A stretch of 64,000 nucleotides of DNA, from assembly GCF_014161445.1 (NCBI RefSeq), contig NZ_JABBXA010000012.1, positions 186,001 to 250,000 of the forward strand. Reading direction: 5' to 3'. Position 1 is the first letter of the stretch; every line of letters starts with the position of its first letter. The translations under genes and the position numbers were made by a program. Below are positions 47,596 through 56,867 of the stretch, piece by piece. The notes below the pieces were generated by a model, which worked only from the letters and a program-made list of their open reading frames with translations, was not told the DNA's origin and made no database searches. The DNA comes from Microbispora sp. H13382. GTDB taxonomy: Bacteria > Actinomycetota > Actinomycetes > Streptosporangiales > Streptosporangiaceae.

Positions 47596-48810
47596 TCAGG
47601 AGAACAGCAGCTTGTAGCCGTCCCGCCGCAGCGCGCTCAGCACCTCGTCGCAGTGCGCGGGGCCGCGGGTCTCCAGCTGCAGCAGGACCTCGGCCTCCTC
47701 CAGGTGCAACCGGGAGCCGAACCGCTCGTGCACCACGTCGAGCACGTTGGTCCCGAGGTCGGCCAGCCGGGCCAGCAGCGCGGCGAGCGCCCCGGGACGG
47801 TCGGTCAGCCGGATGCGGAAGGCGAGGTAGCGGCCCGCCGCCGCGAGGCCGTGCCGCAGCACCCTGGCCAGCAGCAGCGGATCGATGTTGCCGCCCGACA
47901 GCACGACGACGACCGGCGGCTCGAACGCGTGCGGCTGGTCGAGCAGCGCCGCGACCCCCGCCACCCCGGCCGGCTCCACCAGCAGCTTCGCGCGTTCGAG
48001 GCACAGCAGCAGGGCTCGCGACAGCGACTCCTCCGACACCGTGACGACGCTGTCGACCAGGTAGTGGATCAGCTCGAACGGCAGTTCGCCCGGCCGCCCG
48101 ACCGCTATCCCGTCCGCCATCGTGGACGTGGGCTCGACCATGACCGGACGGCCCGCGGCCAGCGAGTCGGGGTAGGCGGCGGCCCGCTCGGCCTGCACGC
48201 CCACCACCTTGATCCCCGGGCGCTGGGACTTCACCGCGAGCGCGACCCCGGCCGCGAGACCCCCGCCGCCGATGGGCAGCACGATCGTGGCCGTGCCGGG
48301 AAGCTGCTCCAGGATCTCCAGGCCGACCGTGCCCTGCCCGGCGACGACGTCGGGGTGGTCGAACGGGTGGATGAACACCGCACCGGTCCGGTCCGCGTGC
48401 TCCCTGGCCGCCCGCAGCGCCTCGTCGACCGTGTGCCCCGCGAAGACCACGTCCGCGCCGTACGCCCGGGTGGCCTCCACCTTCGGCAACGGCGCGCCCT
48501 CGGGCATGTAGACGGTCGACTTGGCCCCGACCAGCGACGATCCCAGCGCCACGCCCTGCGCGTGGTTGCCCGCGCTGGCCGCGACCACGCCCCGGGCCCG
48601 CTCCTCCTCACTCAGGCGCGCGATCCGCACGTACGCCCCGCGGATCTTGAACGACCCGGCCCGCTGGAGGTTCTCGCACTTCAGATGCACCGAGCCGCCG
48701 ACGATCTCGGACAGCACCCGTGAATGCAGAACGGGCGTCAGCGCCGCCACGTCCGACAGCGACTCGCGTGCGGCGACGACGTCCTCGTACGTCACCTGTG
48801 GGACAGCCAT
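47596..48810 (-). CDS. ilvA: threonine ammonia-lyase
   Basis: PLP enzyme deaminating threonine to 2-oxobutyrate, first step toward isoleucine. The 404-residue protein has the PLP Lys in SFKIRGAY, the cofactor-phosphate loop GGGGLAAG, SAGNHAQGVA, and a C-terminal ACT-like domain (about 325-404, FRIRLTDRPGALAALLARLADLGTNVLDV). One regulatory ACT is typical of the short actinobacterial form, intermediate between biosynthetic IlvA and catabolic TdcB. ATG at 48810. Confidence 0.94.
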   Translation of the reverse strand: MAVPQVTYEDVVAARESLSDVAALTPVLHSRVLSEIVGGSVHLKCENLQRAGSFKIRGAYVRIARLSEEERARGVVAASAGNHAQGVALGSSLVGAKSTVYMPEGAPLPKVEATRAYGADVVFAGHTVDEALRAAREHADRTGAVFIHPFDHPDVVAGQGTVGLEILEQLPGTATIVLPIGGGGLAAGVALAVKSQRPGIKVVGVQAERAAAYPDSLAAGRPVMVEPTSTMADGIAVGRPGELPFELIHYLVDSVVTVSEESLSRALLLCLERAKLLVEPAGVAGVAALLDQPHAFEPPVVVVLSGGNIDPLLLARVLRHGLAAAGRYLAFRIRLTDRPGALAALLARLADLGTNVLDVVHERFGSRLHLEEAEVLLQLETRGPAHCDEVLSALRRDGYKLLFS

Positions 48811-48838
48811 GTGCCCATCATCACAGGTTCCGGCACTC

Positions 48839-49807
48839 TCAACGCTCCGGCGACCAGTACCTGTCGCCGGCCGCCACGAGCGCGGCGGCGCCGACGAGTC
48901 CGGCGTCCTGGCCGAGCGCGGCGGGCACGACCCGCGCCCGCCCGGCGAACCCCATGCGGGTGTGCTCCCGCAGCGCCTCCTCCAGTGGCGCGAAAAGCAG
49001 GTCGCCCGCCTGGCTGAGCCCGCCGCCGACGGTCACGAGGTCGAGGTCGCACAGGTTGACGGCGGAGGCGATCGCGACGCCCAGGGCGCGCCCCGCCCGG
49101 GCCATCGCGGCCAGCGCGATCGGATCGCCGGCCGCGGCGTCGGCGGCCAGACGGCGCGCGGTGGCGGTGCCCTCCTCCTGGTAGAGCTCCCCACGCGTGA
49201 CCGCGGCGTCCGGCGACCAGCCCTGTGCCAGCGCCCAGGCGGCGAGGCCGGGGCCGCGGGCGATCGCCTCCAGGCAGCCGTTGCCGCCGCAGCCGCACGG
49301 CGGGCCTTCGGGGTCGACCACCACATGGCCGATGTGACCCGCGTTGCCTGTCCCGCCGTCGATGAGCCTGCCGCCGAGGATCAGCCCGCCGCCGACGCCG
49401 GTCGACACGACCATCCCCAGCATGGCCGCACTCCCCTGCCCGGCGCCGCGCCAGTGCTCCGCGACGGCCAGGCAGATCGCGTCGTTGTGGATGCGGACCG
49501 GAACCCCGGGGAACCGCCCGGCCAGCCTCCCGCGCAGCGGGAAACCGCGCCAGCCGCCCATGTTGAGGGGCGAGACCTCCCCCTCGGGCCAGATCATGGG
49601 CCCGCCGCAGCCGACGCCCACGCCGGCGAGCGCGGCGGGCAGGTCCAGCCGGTCGAGCAGCGCGGTCAGCGTCTTCCACAGCGTCTCGGCGTCGGCGCCC
49701 TGCGGGGTGGCGACCCGCTCGGCGGCCACGACCCGCCCGTCCGGATCCACCAGGCCGGCCGCGAACTTCGTGCCGCCGATGTCGACGGCCAGGATGAGGT
49801 CGCTCAC
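48839..49807 (-). CDS. ROK family sugar kinase
   Basis: Sugar kinase of 322 residues, likely glucokinase-type. ATP loop DIGGTKFAAGLVD, second phosphate loop STGVGGG, sugar-binding Asp in RIHNDAICLAV, His/Glu in NAGHIGHVVVDPEG, and the ROK zinc cluster CGCGGNGCLEAIA. There is no helix-turn-helix, so it is a kinase rather than a ROK repressor. GTG at 49807 overlaps the stop of the FIST gene by 4 bp (GTGA), coupling their translation. Confidence 0.92.
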   Translation of the reverse strand: MSDLILAVDIGGTKFAAGLVDPDGRVVAAERVATPQGADAETLWKTLTALLDRLDLPAALAGVGVGCGGPMIWPEGEVSPLNMGGWRGFPLRGRLAGRFPGVPVRIHNDAICLAVAEHWRGAGQGSAAMLGMVVSTGVGGGLILGGRLIDGGTGNAGHIGHVVVDPEGPPCGCGGNGCLEAIARGPGLAAWALAQGWSPDAAVTRGELYQEEGTATARRLAADAAAGDPIALAAMARAGRALGVAIASAVNLCDLDLVTVGGGLSQAGDLLFAPLEEALREHTRMGFAGRARVVPAALGQDAGLVGAAALVAAGDRYWSPER

Positions 49808-51096
49808 GCGCCCGCTCCCGCGTCCCCGGGGAAGCCCGTACCGCCGGGGAACCCCGTGCCGCCGGGGAACCCGCCGGAAAAGCCCGTCCCGCCGGAGAAG
49901 CCCGTGCCGCTGGACAGTTCCGTGCCGCTGGAGAAGACGAGCAGCGACGCGGTGAAGCCGTGGACGTGGTTGTGCCCGCCGACCGGCCCGACCTCGCCCG
50001 CGGCGAAGAACCCCGCCACCCCGATCGGCCCCAGCGTCTCGCGTACGGCGAGCGCGTCGTGGTCGGCCGAGTCGAACATGCCCGAGCCCCGGCCGTTGCA
50101 GGAGAACAGCAGCGCTCCCTCGACCCGGCCGGAATGCTCCCGCAGGTGCTCGTCGAGCAGCTCGTAGAGGTCCTCGTCGGCGGCCTCGGCGTCCCTGACC
50201 TGGAACCGCACCGTCCTGCCGATCTCGATCACGTCGCCGACGGCCACCGCCTCGCGCTCGGGGTCGATCCCGATGACCCCGCGGATGAGGAAGTCGCCGC
50301 GCTCGTGGCGCTCGGCGTACTCGTCCATCGCGATGCCGATCTGTAAGCCGGCGGCGACCAGGTCGCGGTCCTCCTCGTCGAGGGCGCTGACGATGTCCTC
50401 CAGGCGCGCCAGGGCGGGCTGGCCCGCGAGTTCCAGCAACACGTTGTCCTCGGCGCGGGTGACGACCATGGACGGCCCGATCGGCCGGCAGCCCTGGCTC
50501 ACGACGGTGCCGACGTTCACCTGGCCGCCGATGACCACGCCGATCGCGCCGGAGTCGTGGACCTCCCCGTTGGCGAACAACCGCACCGAGCCGCGGCCCT
50601 GGAGCCCGTTGGCCAGGCCGCCGACGATCGGCAGGGTGCCCAGCACCTCGTGCGAGTGCTCGATGAAGGCGTCCGTGGGGAAGCTGTAGGGGTCGGCGAG
50701 CAGGATCGCCGCCCGGTCGTCGGGGACGCGCTCCGGCAGCCCCACGACCACGAACCTGTCCTCCGTCCGGAGCGTCTCCAGGGCGAAGGTGTCGATCCTG
50801 GCCCCGCCGAGGGACGCCGCCCACGCGCTCACGGCGGAGGTCAGCTCCACGCCCTGGCCGTGCCCGATCACGCCGGTCGCGCTGCAGCCGATCACGTCGG
50901 CCCCGGACGCGACGGACATCGCCCGCTGGCCGGCTCTGGCCACGTCGTCGGGGTCGTCACCGCAGATGAAGAAGCACACAAGGTCTGGCGGACCCGACAG
51001 GCCGGCCAACGCCTGGCGTACGGCCGTCTCGGCCGCTTCCACCAGGTTTGGGCCCACGGCGAGACCGTCGGCGAAGCGGCTCGTCATTACCGCCAT
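49804..51096 (-). CDS. FIST N/FIST C sensor-domain protein
   Basis: Protein of 430 residues with the FIST N domain (about 30-220, FFICGDDPDDVARAG, GCSATGVIGHGQGVE) and FIST C (about 225-385, LFSCNGRGSGMF, GVAGFFAAGEVGPVGGHNHVHGFTAS). FIST domains sense small molecules, often amino acids, and are normally fused to signalling outputs; here there is none. The last 40 residues are a repetitive Gly/Thr/Phe/Pro tail built of GTGF units. Cytosolic. ATG at 51096 with GAGGG upstream. It is coupled to the ROK kinase, which suggests a nutrient-linked role (inference). Confidence 0.9.
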   Translation of the reverse strand: MAVMTSRFADGLAVGPNLVEAAETAVRQALAGLSGPPDLVCFFICGDDPDDVARAGQRAMSVASGADVIGCSATGVIGHGQGVELTSAVSAWAASLGGARIDTFALETLRTEDRFVVVGLPERVPDDRAAILLADPYSFPTDAFIEHSHEVLGTLPIVGGLANGLQGRGSVRLFANGEVHDSGAIGVVIGGQVNVGTVVSQGCRPIGPSMVVTRAEDNVLLELAGQPALARLEDIVSALDEEDRDLVAAGLQIGIAMDEYAERHERGDFLIRGVIGIDPEREAVAVGDVIEIGRTVRFQVRDAEAADEDLYELLDEHLREHSGRVEGALLFSCNGRGSGMFDSADHDALAVRETLGPIGVAGFFAAGEVGPVGGHNHVHGFTASLLVFSSGTELSSGTGFSGGTGFSGGFPGGTGFPGGTGFPGDAGAGA

Positions 51097-51285
51097 AGTC
51101 TCGCCCTCTCTTCCTCCGCGACTGTTTCCCTGGGCCGATTCTCCCCACTGGACGGAGGTCAACGCACGGGCCGCCCGGGCAATTGGTCGCGTCTCCGTGC
51201 CGTGTTCCCCTGAGCCGTGTCTCCTGAACCGTGTCTCCGCAAACTCGGCTGCCGGATCATCCGATGGGGACGTAGGCTCGACTCC

Positions 51286-52695
51286 GTGCACAAATCGCCC
51301 ACGCCTGCCCCCAGCACTCTGCGTGAACTGCGCGAGAGTGGACACCGATACCGAACGGTCAAGGCCGAGATCAGGGAGAACCTCCTGGCCCGGCTGCGGG
51401 CCGGCGAGGCCCGGTTCCCCGGCATCGTCGGCTTCGACGACACGGTCCTGCCCCACCTGGAGAGGGCGCTGATCGCGGGCCACGACCTCGTGCTCCTCGG
51501 CGAGCGCGGCCAGGGCAAGACCCGCCTGATCCGCACCGTCACCGGCCTGCTCGACGAGTGGTCGCCGGTGGTCGAGGGCTGTGAGATCAACGACCACCCG
51601 TACGCGCCGGTCTGCGTCCGGTGCCGCCGGCTCGCCGCCGCGCACGGCGACGACCTGCCGGTCGCGTGGAAGCACCGCGAGGACCGGTACGGCGAGAAGC
51701 TGGCCACCCCGGACACCTCGGTCGGCGACCTCATCGGCGACGTCGACCCCATCAAGATCGCCGAGGGCCGCACGCTCGGCGACCCCGAAACCGTCCACTA
51801 CGGCCTGGTTCCCCGGACCAACCGGGGCGTCTTCTCCGTCAACGAGCTGCCCGACCTGGCCGAGCGCATCCAGGTGGCGCTGCTCAACGTGCTGGAGGAG
51901 CGCGACATCCAGGTCCGCGGCTACAACCTGCGGCTCCCCCTCGACATCCTGCTGATCGCCAGCGCCAACCCCGAGGACTACACCAACCGCGGCCGGATCA
52001 TCACCCCGCTGAAGGACCGGTTCGGCGCGGAGATCCGCACCCATTACCCCCGCGCGGTCGAGGACGAGCTGGTCCTGATCCGGCAGGAGGCCGACCTCGG
52101 CGGCCTCGGCGCGGACCTGCCCGACCACCTGGTGGAGGTGATCGCCCGGTTCACCCGCCTGGTTCGCGAGTCGACCGCGGTCGACTCCCGCTCGGGCGTG
52201 TCTGCCCGCTTCTCGATCGCCGCCGCCGAGACCGCCGCCGCCTCCGCCGTACGGCGGGCCGCGCTGACCGGGGAGGAGCGGCCCGTCACCCGCGTGTGCG
52301 ACCTGCCCGGCGTGGTCCACACGCTGCGCGGCAAGGTGGAGTTCGAGGTCAGCGAGGAGGGGCGGGAGATCGAGGTGCTCGCCCACCTGCTGCGCCGCGC
52401 GACGGCCGAGACGTTCCGCGCCTCGCTCGGCGGCGCCGACCTCGCGCCGCTGCTGGACAGGTTCGGCGAGGGCGCGCAGGTGGAGTCGGGCGAGCTGGTG
52501 CCGGCCCACGAGCTGCTGCGCAGGATCGGCCGCGTCGAGGGCCTGTCGAAGATCATGGCACGGCTCGGCATGGGCGAGGGCGACGAGTCGCCCGGCCACG
52601 CCGCCGCGGCGCTGGAGTTCACGCTGGAAGGGCTCTACCTGATGCGCAGGCTGTCCAAGGACGAGACCGACGGCGCCGCGGTGTACCGGACGTGA
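51286..52695 (+). CDS. AAA+ ATPase, magnesium-chelatase ChlI/MoxR-like
   Basis: ATPase of 469 residues. Walker A GERGQGKTRLI, Walker B GVFSVNELPDLAER, sensor 1 IASANPEDYTNRGR and the arginine finger region ITPLKDRFGAEI correspond to the ChlI/MoxR clade. A pair of cysteines (PVCVRCRRL) lies in the insert after the P-loop. Paired with a VWA protein downstream through a GTGA overlap, the usual AAA/VWA chaperone pair for metal insertion or complex remodelling; the client is unknown. GTG at 51286 is preferred over the upstream frame: TAGGCT (51273-51278) is 7 nt upstream, fitting a leaderless transcript. Confidence 0.9.
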   Translation: MHKSPTPAPSTLRELRESGHRYRTVKAEIRENLLARLRAGEARFPGIVGFDDTVLPHLERALIAGHDLVLLGERGQGKTRLIRTVTGLLDEWSPVVEGCEINDHPYAPVCVRCRRLAAAHGDDLPVAWKHREDRYGEKLATPDTSVGDLIGDVDPIKIAEGRTLGDPETVHYGLVPRTNRGVFSVNELPDLAERIQVALLNVLEERDIQVRGYNLRLPLDILLIASANPEDYTNRGRIITPLKDRFGAEIRTHYPRAVEDELVLIRQEADLGGLGADLPDHLVEVIARFTRLVRESTAVDSRSGVSARFSIAAAETAAASAVRRAALTGEERPVTRVCDLPGVVHTLRGKVEFEVSEEGREIEVLAHLLRRATAETFRASLGGADLAPLLDRFGEGAQVESGELVPAHELLRRIGRVEGLSKIMARLGMGEGDESPGHAAAALEFTLEGLYLMRRLSKDETDGAAVYRT

Positions 52696-54635
52696 GCTAC
52701 TTCTACCGGGAGTACCACGACGGGCCGGATCCGCTGGCTCCGCCGTACGACGTGCGTTCGGCGCTGGACGAGATGGGCGATGCCGTCCTGTCCGGCTCGA
52801 CGCCGCTCGACGCGCTGCGCGACCTGCTGCGGCGCGGGTTGCCGGGAGCTCCCGACCGCCGCGGCCTGGACGACCTGCTCCGCCAGGTGCGGCGGCGCCG
52901 CCGCGATCTGCGGGACAACACCCGGCTCGACGGCACGCTGGAGCGCGTGCGCGCCCTGCTCGACAAGGCGATCGGCCAGGAGCGGGCGGAGCTGTTCCCG
53001 GACCCCTCCGACGACGCGCGTTTCCGCGAGTCGGCGCTCGACGCGCTCCCCTCGGACGCGGCGCGGGCGGTACAGGAGCTGGCCGACTACGACTGGCGCT
53101 CGGCCGCCGCCCGGCAGACGTTCGAGGAGCTGCGCGACCTGCTGCGCAGGGAGGTCCTCGACAGCCAGTTCCGCGGCATGCGCGACGCGCTGGCCAACCC
53201 CGACCCGGCCGCCATGGAACGGGTCCGGCAGATGATGTCGGACCTCAACGACATGCTGGACCGCGACGCCAGGGGCGAGCACACCCAGGACGACTTCGAC
53301 CAGTTCATGCAGAAATACGGGGACATGTTCCCCGAGAACCCGCGGAACCTGGACGACCTGGTCGACCAGCTCGCCCGCCGTGCCGCCGCCGCGCAGCGGC
53401 TGCTCGCCTCGCTCACCCCGCAGCAGCGCGAGGAACTGGCCGGGCTGATCGACCAGACGCTGGAGCAGGCGGGCCTGGCCGAGCAGATGCGGCGTCTCGG
53501 CGACTCTCTCTACGCCCGCCGTCCCGACCTCGCCTGGGGCGCCCCCGAACGGGTGTCCGGCGAGCAGCCGATGGGCATGGGCGACGCCGTGACGGCCCTG
53601 CAGGAGCTGGCCGACCTCGGCGACCTGGAGACCGCGCTGCGCCAGGACTACCCCGGCGCCCGGCTCGACGACATCGACGAGGCCGCGATCCGGCGGGCGC
53701 TCGGCCGCTCGGCCGTGGACGACCTGGACGCGCTGCGGCAGGTCGAGCGCGAGCTGGAGGCCCAGGGCTACCTGCGGCGCAACCGCGGCAAACTGGAGCT
53801 CACGCCCAAGGCCGTACGCCGCCTCGGGGAGACCGCCCTGCGCCGCGTCTTCGCCTCGCTCGACTCGGGCCGCCGCGGCGACCACGACCAGCGCGACGCG
53901 GGCACGGCCGGGGAGCCGACCGGCTCGACCCGCCCATGGCGCTTCGGCGACGAGCAGCCCATCGACGTCGTCCGTACGGTCGTCAACGGCGTACGGCGGG
54001 GCGGGGGCGCGCCCGTGACCCTGTCGGTGGACGACTTCGAGGTCGTGGAGACCGAGCGGCGCTCGGCGGCGGCCGTCTGCCTGCTGGTCGACCTGTCCTA
54101 CTCGATGGCCCTGCGTGGCACCTGGGCCGCGGCCAAGCAGACCGCGCTCGCCCTGCAGGCGCTGGTCGCCTCGAAGTTCCCCCAGGACGCGGTGCAGATC
54201 ATCGGGTTCTCGAACTACGCCCGGGTGCTGCGGCCCGACGAGCTGGCCGGGCTCGAATGGGACATGGTCCAGGGCACGAACCTGCACCACGCGCTGCTGA
54301 TCGCGGGCCGGCACCTCGACCGCCACCCGGACTTCGAGCCGGTGGTCCTGGTGGTCACCGACGGCGAGCCGACGGCGCACCTGATGCGCAACGGCGTGCC
54401 GCGCTTCGAGTGGCCTCCGTCACAGGAGACGCTGACGCTGACGCTCGCCGAGGTCGACAAGATGACCAGGCGGCGCGCGACGATCAACGTCTTCATGCTG
54501 GCCGCCGACGACCGGCTGCGGGAGTTCGTGGACGAGGTCGCCCGGCGCAACGGCGGCCGCGTCTTCTCCGCCAGCGCCGACCGCCTCGGCGAGTACGTCG
54601 TCAGCGATTTCCTGCGCGCCCGCCGCACCCGCTGA
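52692..54635 (+). CDS. VWA domain-containing protein (partner of the AAA ATPase)
   Basis: Protein of 647 residues. A long helical, highly charged N-terminal part (1-about 400) is followed by a von Willebrand A domain (about 455-640) with the MIDAS metal motif DLSYSMAL, Thr in GTNLHH and TDGEPT. GTG at 52692 overlaps the ATPase stop codon. No signal peptide or membrane helix, so it acts in the cytosol, presumably delivering client proteins to the hexameric ATPase, as in MoxR/VWA systems. Confidence 0.9.
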   Translation: MSYFYREYHDGPDPLAPPYDVRSALDEMGDAVLSGSTPLDALRDLLRRGLPGAPDRRGLDDLLRQVRRRRRDLRDNTRLDGTLERVRALLDKAIGQERAELFPDPSDDARFRESALDALPSDAARAVQELADYDWRSAAARQTFEELRDLLRREVLDSQFRGMRDALANPDPAAMERVRQMMSDLNDMLDRDARGEHTQDDFDQFMQKYGDMFPENPRNLDDLVDQLARRAAAAQRLLASLTPQQREELAGLIDQTLEQAGLAEQMRRLGDSLYARRPDLAWGAPERVSGEQPMGMGDAVTALQELADLGDLETALRQDYPGARLDDIDEAAIRRALGRSAVDDLDALRQVERELEAQGYLRRNRGKLELTPKAVRRLGETALRRVFASLDSGRRGDHDQRDAGTAGEPTGSTRPWRFGDEQPIDVVRTVVNGVRRGGGAPVTLSVDDFEVVETERRSAAAVCLLVDLSYSMALRGTWAAAKQTALALQALVASKFPQDAVQIIGFSNYARVLRPDELAGLEWDMVQGTNLHHALLIAGRHLDRHPDFEPVVLVVTDGEPTAHLMRNGVPRFEWPPSQETLTLTLAEVDKMTRRRATINVFMLAADDRLREFVDEVARRNGGRVFSASADRLGEYVVSDFLRARRTR

Positions 54636-54659
54636 TCGTGGGGCCGTCCGCACGCCGCG

Positions 54660-54713
54660 CCGGGTTCCCGCTCCTCGGGCAGAAGGCCGGGTTCCCGCTC
54701 CTTGGGCAGAAGA
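54660..54713. repeat. 27-bp tandem duplication after the VWA gene
   Basis: Two units with period 27 (54660-54686 and 54687-54713) differ at two positions. They start 24 bp after the VWA stop codon and contain CCGGGTTCCCGCTCC in each copy. Confidence 0.7.
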
Positions 54714-54954
54714 CGGACCGGTAGGCGGTTCGCCGCCTGCCGGCCGGGCATGGCTAAGCACATCGGCGCGGCCCCGGGGCGCGTCCCGGGGCCGCAGGAC
54801 TGACGGGGACCGGGAAAGCACCGGGCGTCGGGCGTGAGCGGGGAGACGGACGGCCGCGGCCCGGGGAATCGATAATCGATTGCCGACCGGGTTGCAATCG
54901 GCGGACGATAGACAGGCATCCCCTGTTCGCGCTGGTCGTTCCACATGCCAGTGG
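54714..54954. other. intergenic region with palindromes
   Basis: No gene recognised. It holds a perfect 15-bp dyad AATCGATAATCGATT (54867-54881) and, at the right end, the hairpin TTCCAC/GTGGAA (54939-54956) that abuts the ribosome site of the next small gene. Confidence 0.4.
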
Positions 54955-54967
54955 AAGGAGCGCTCCC

Positions 54968-55060
54968 ATGTTCGCAGCGGTCGGCCTCGTCGTCCTCATG
55001 GTCGTCACTACGGTGCTGTTCGAGATGGCGGTGCACAACCGCCCCCGTCGCCGGAAGTAG
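54968..55060 (+). CDS. 30-residue single-helix membrane peptide
   Basis: Small open frame with a strong ribosome site (AAGGAG, 8 nt before the ATG). The product is one hydrophobic helix (residues 2-21, FAAVGLVVLMVVTTVLFEMA) and a strongly basic tail NRPRRRK. A hairpin and the palindrome GGAGCGCTCC (54957-54966) overlap the ribosome site, suggesting translational control. No match to a named family; could be a regulatory peptide of a membrane complex. Existence is supported by codon phase and ribosome site only. Confidence 0.5.
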   Translation: MFAAVGLVVLMVVTTVLFEMAVHNRPRRRK

Positions 55061-55147
55061 CTCCTTGGCGCCCCGGCGTCCGACGCGCCCACGACGAGCG
55101 CGTCCGGGCGACTGCGGGGCCGATCAGTCAGGCGATAGCCTCTGCCC

Positions 55148-55582
55148 ATGTCGCCTCTCGACCACCTGCTGCTGTGGCTGCACATAGGGTTCGCGATCTT
55201 CGCGCTCGGTCCGCTCACGGCGGTCACGAGCGTCACCCCGCGCTACATCCGGGCGCGCGATCTGAGCGTGCTGCGATACCTGCACCGCGCGACCCGGCTG
55301 TTCGGCCTGCTCACGATCGGGGTCTTCCTGTTCGGCCTGTTGCTGGGCCGCAGCGCGCTCGGCGCGCCGTACCTGTCGGTGTCGATGACGTTGTTCGTCG
55401 TCGGGGCCGTCCTGCTGGTGATCGTCGAGCGTGACCAGCGTACGGCCATCGCGGCGCTGTCCAGCGAGTCGACGGCGGACGACGCGAAGGTGCAGACCGG
55501 GCGGATCGCGGCGCTGGCCGGCATCAGCGCCCTGATCTGGCTCGTCGTCCTCTTCCTGATGGTCTTCTTCAACCCGTCATAA
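55148..55582 (+). CDS. DUF2269-like integral membrane protein
   Basis: Membrane protein of 144 residues with four predicted helices (about 5-25, 48-68, 74-94, 118-140). The first helix has LLLWLHIGFAIFALGPL with a His, as in DUF2269/CopD-like proteins that may bind heme or copper. Short loop RDQRTAIAALSSESTADDAK is cytoplasmic. ATG at 55148. Function unknown. Confidence 0.75.
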   Translation: MSPLDHLLLWLHIGFAIFALGPLTAVTSVTPRYIRARDLSVLRYLHRATRLFGLLTIGVFLFGLLLGRSALGAPYLSVSMTLFVVGAVLLVIVERDQRTAIAALSSESTADDAKVQTGRIAALAGISALIWLVVLFLMVFFNPS

Positions 55583-55649
55583 GCATTCCCTCTTTTCGCC
55601 GAATGTCCGGTAGAACGTCTTTGGCCGGAATCGGGGGAAAGAGGGGCTA

Positions 55650-56867
55650 GTGCACCTTACGACGCAACGCCGTGCGGCGTGGGCGCTGGTCGCCCTCGCC
55701 GTCGGCGCCTTCACCTACGTCACCGCCGAGGTCCTGCCCATCGGGCTGCTCACGGTGATGGCGGCCGACCTGGACCGGTCGCCGTCCGAGACGGGCCTGC
55801 TCGTCACGGGGTACGCCGCGGTCGTGGTGCTGGCCTCGCTGCCGCTCACCCGGCTGACGCAGCGGGTGCCGCGGCGCAGGTTGCTCACCGCCACGCTGGC
55901 CGTGTTCGTCGCGGGGATGCTGCTGACCGCCGTGGCGCCGAACTATCCGACGCTGCTGGCCGCCCGGCTGCTGGTCGCGGCCACCCAGGCGCTGTTCTGG
56001 TCGGTCGCGACCCCGGCCGCGGCGGCGATGTTCCCCCCGGAGATCCGGGGACGCGCGATCGCCCGGATGTCGATCGGCAGCGCCCTCGGGCCCGTCCTCG
56101 GCGTCCCGGCCGGCACCTGGCTCGGCCAGCAGGTCGGCTGGCGGGCCGCGTTCGCCCTGGCCGCCGCCGTCGGCCTGATCACGTGCCTCACTGTGGCGGC
56201 GCTGATGCCCGGCCGCCGGCAGGCGGACGGCGGCTCCGACGGCCACGAGCCGGGCCGCGGCGCGACCCCGGACGCCCGCCGCTACGCGCTCCTGATCGTC
56301 GCCACCGTCATCGGGGTGGGCGGCTACCTGACCGCGTACACCTACATCACGCCGTTCCTGCTGGAGTTCGGCGGGTTCGCCCCGGCCGCGCTCAGCCCGC
56401 TGCTCCTCGCGTCCGGGATCGCGGGAGTCACGGGGACGATCGTGGTCGGCCGGCTGCTCGACAGCCGGCCCAGGACCGCTCTGGTCGGGCCGCTGGCCCT
56501 CATCACGTGCGCGCTGCTGGGTTTGTATGCCTTCGGCGCCGTGCGTCCGGTGGCGGTGGTGGCCCTGTGCGTCACCGGCATGTCGTTCAGCGCGCTGGCC
56601 GCGGCCATCGCGAGCCGCGCGCTGCAGGTGGCCCCGGGCAGCACCGACATCGCCTCGGCCGGCAGTGGCTCGGCCTTCAACATCGGCATCGCGGGCGGCT
56701 CGCTGCTCGGCGGCGCGCTCATCGATCACTCCGGCGTCCGCAGCGTGACCGTGGCCGGCGCCCTGCTGACGGCCTCGGCCCTCGCCGCCCTGCTGTGCGA
56801 ACGGTGGGTGGCTCCCGCCCGCCGCTCCGCGCCGGAGCCCGCGGCCCCGGCGCGGAGCGCCCAGTAG
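55650..56867 (+). CDS. MFS transporter, DHA1 family (Cmx/sugar-efflux-like)
   Basis: Efflux transporter of 405 residues with 12 predicted helices. AEVLPIGLLTVMAADL and the loop TRLTQRVPRRRLLTATL are those of the YdeA/YdhP/Cmx exporter branch; GSALGPVLGVPAGTWLGQQVGWRAAF is its motif C region. GTG at 55650 has GAGGGG upstream. The stop codon lies inside a 23-bp tandem repeat. Convergent with metB. Substrate unknown, possibly chloramphenicol-like drugs, sugars or arabinose. Confidence 0.9.
   Translation: MHLTTQRRAAWALVALAVGAFTYVTAEVLPIGLLTVMAADLDRSPSETGLLVTGYAAVVVLASLPLTRLTQRVPRRRLLTATLAVFVAGMLLTAVAPNYPTLLAARLLVAATQALFWSVATPAAAAMFPPEIRGRAIARMSIGSALGPVLGVPAGTWLGQQVGWRAAFALAAAVGLITCLTVAALMPGRRQADGGSDGHEPGRGATPDARRYALLIVATVIGVGGYLTAYTYITPFLLEFGGFAPAALSPLLLASGIAGVTGTIVVGRLLDSRPRTALVGPLALITCALLGLYAFGAVRPVAVVALCVTGMSFSALAAAIASRALQVAPGSTDIASAGSGSAFNIGIAGGSLLGGALIDHSGVRSVTVAGALLTASALAALLCERWVAPARRSAPEPAAPARSAQ

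Noticed and set aside
54955-54968. CebR-type cellobiose operator (TGGGAGCGCTCCCA)
   Set aside because: AAGGAGCGCTCCCA matches 12 of 14 positions, but the left end is wrong and it coincides with a ribosome site; no sugar gene is near.
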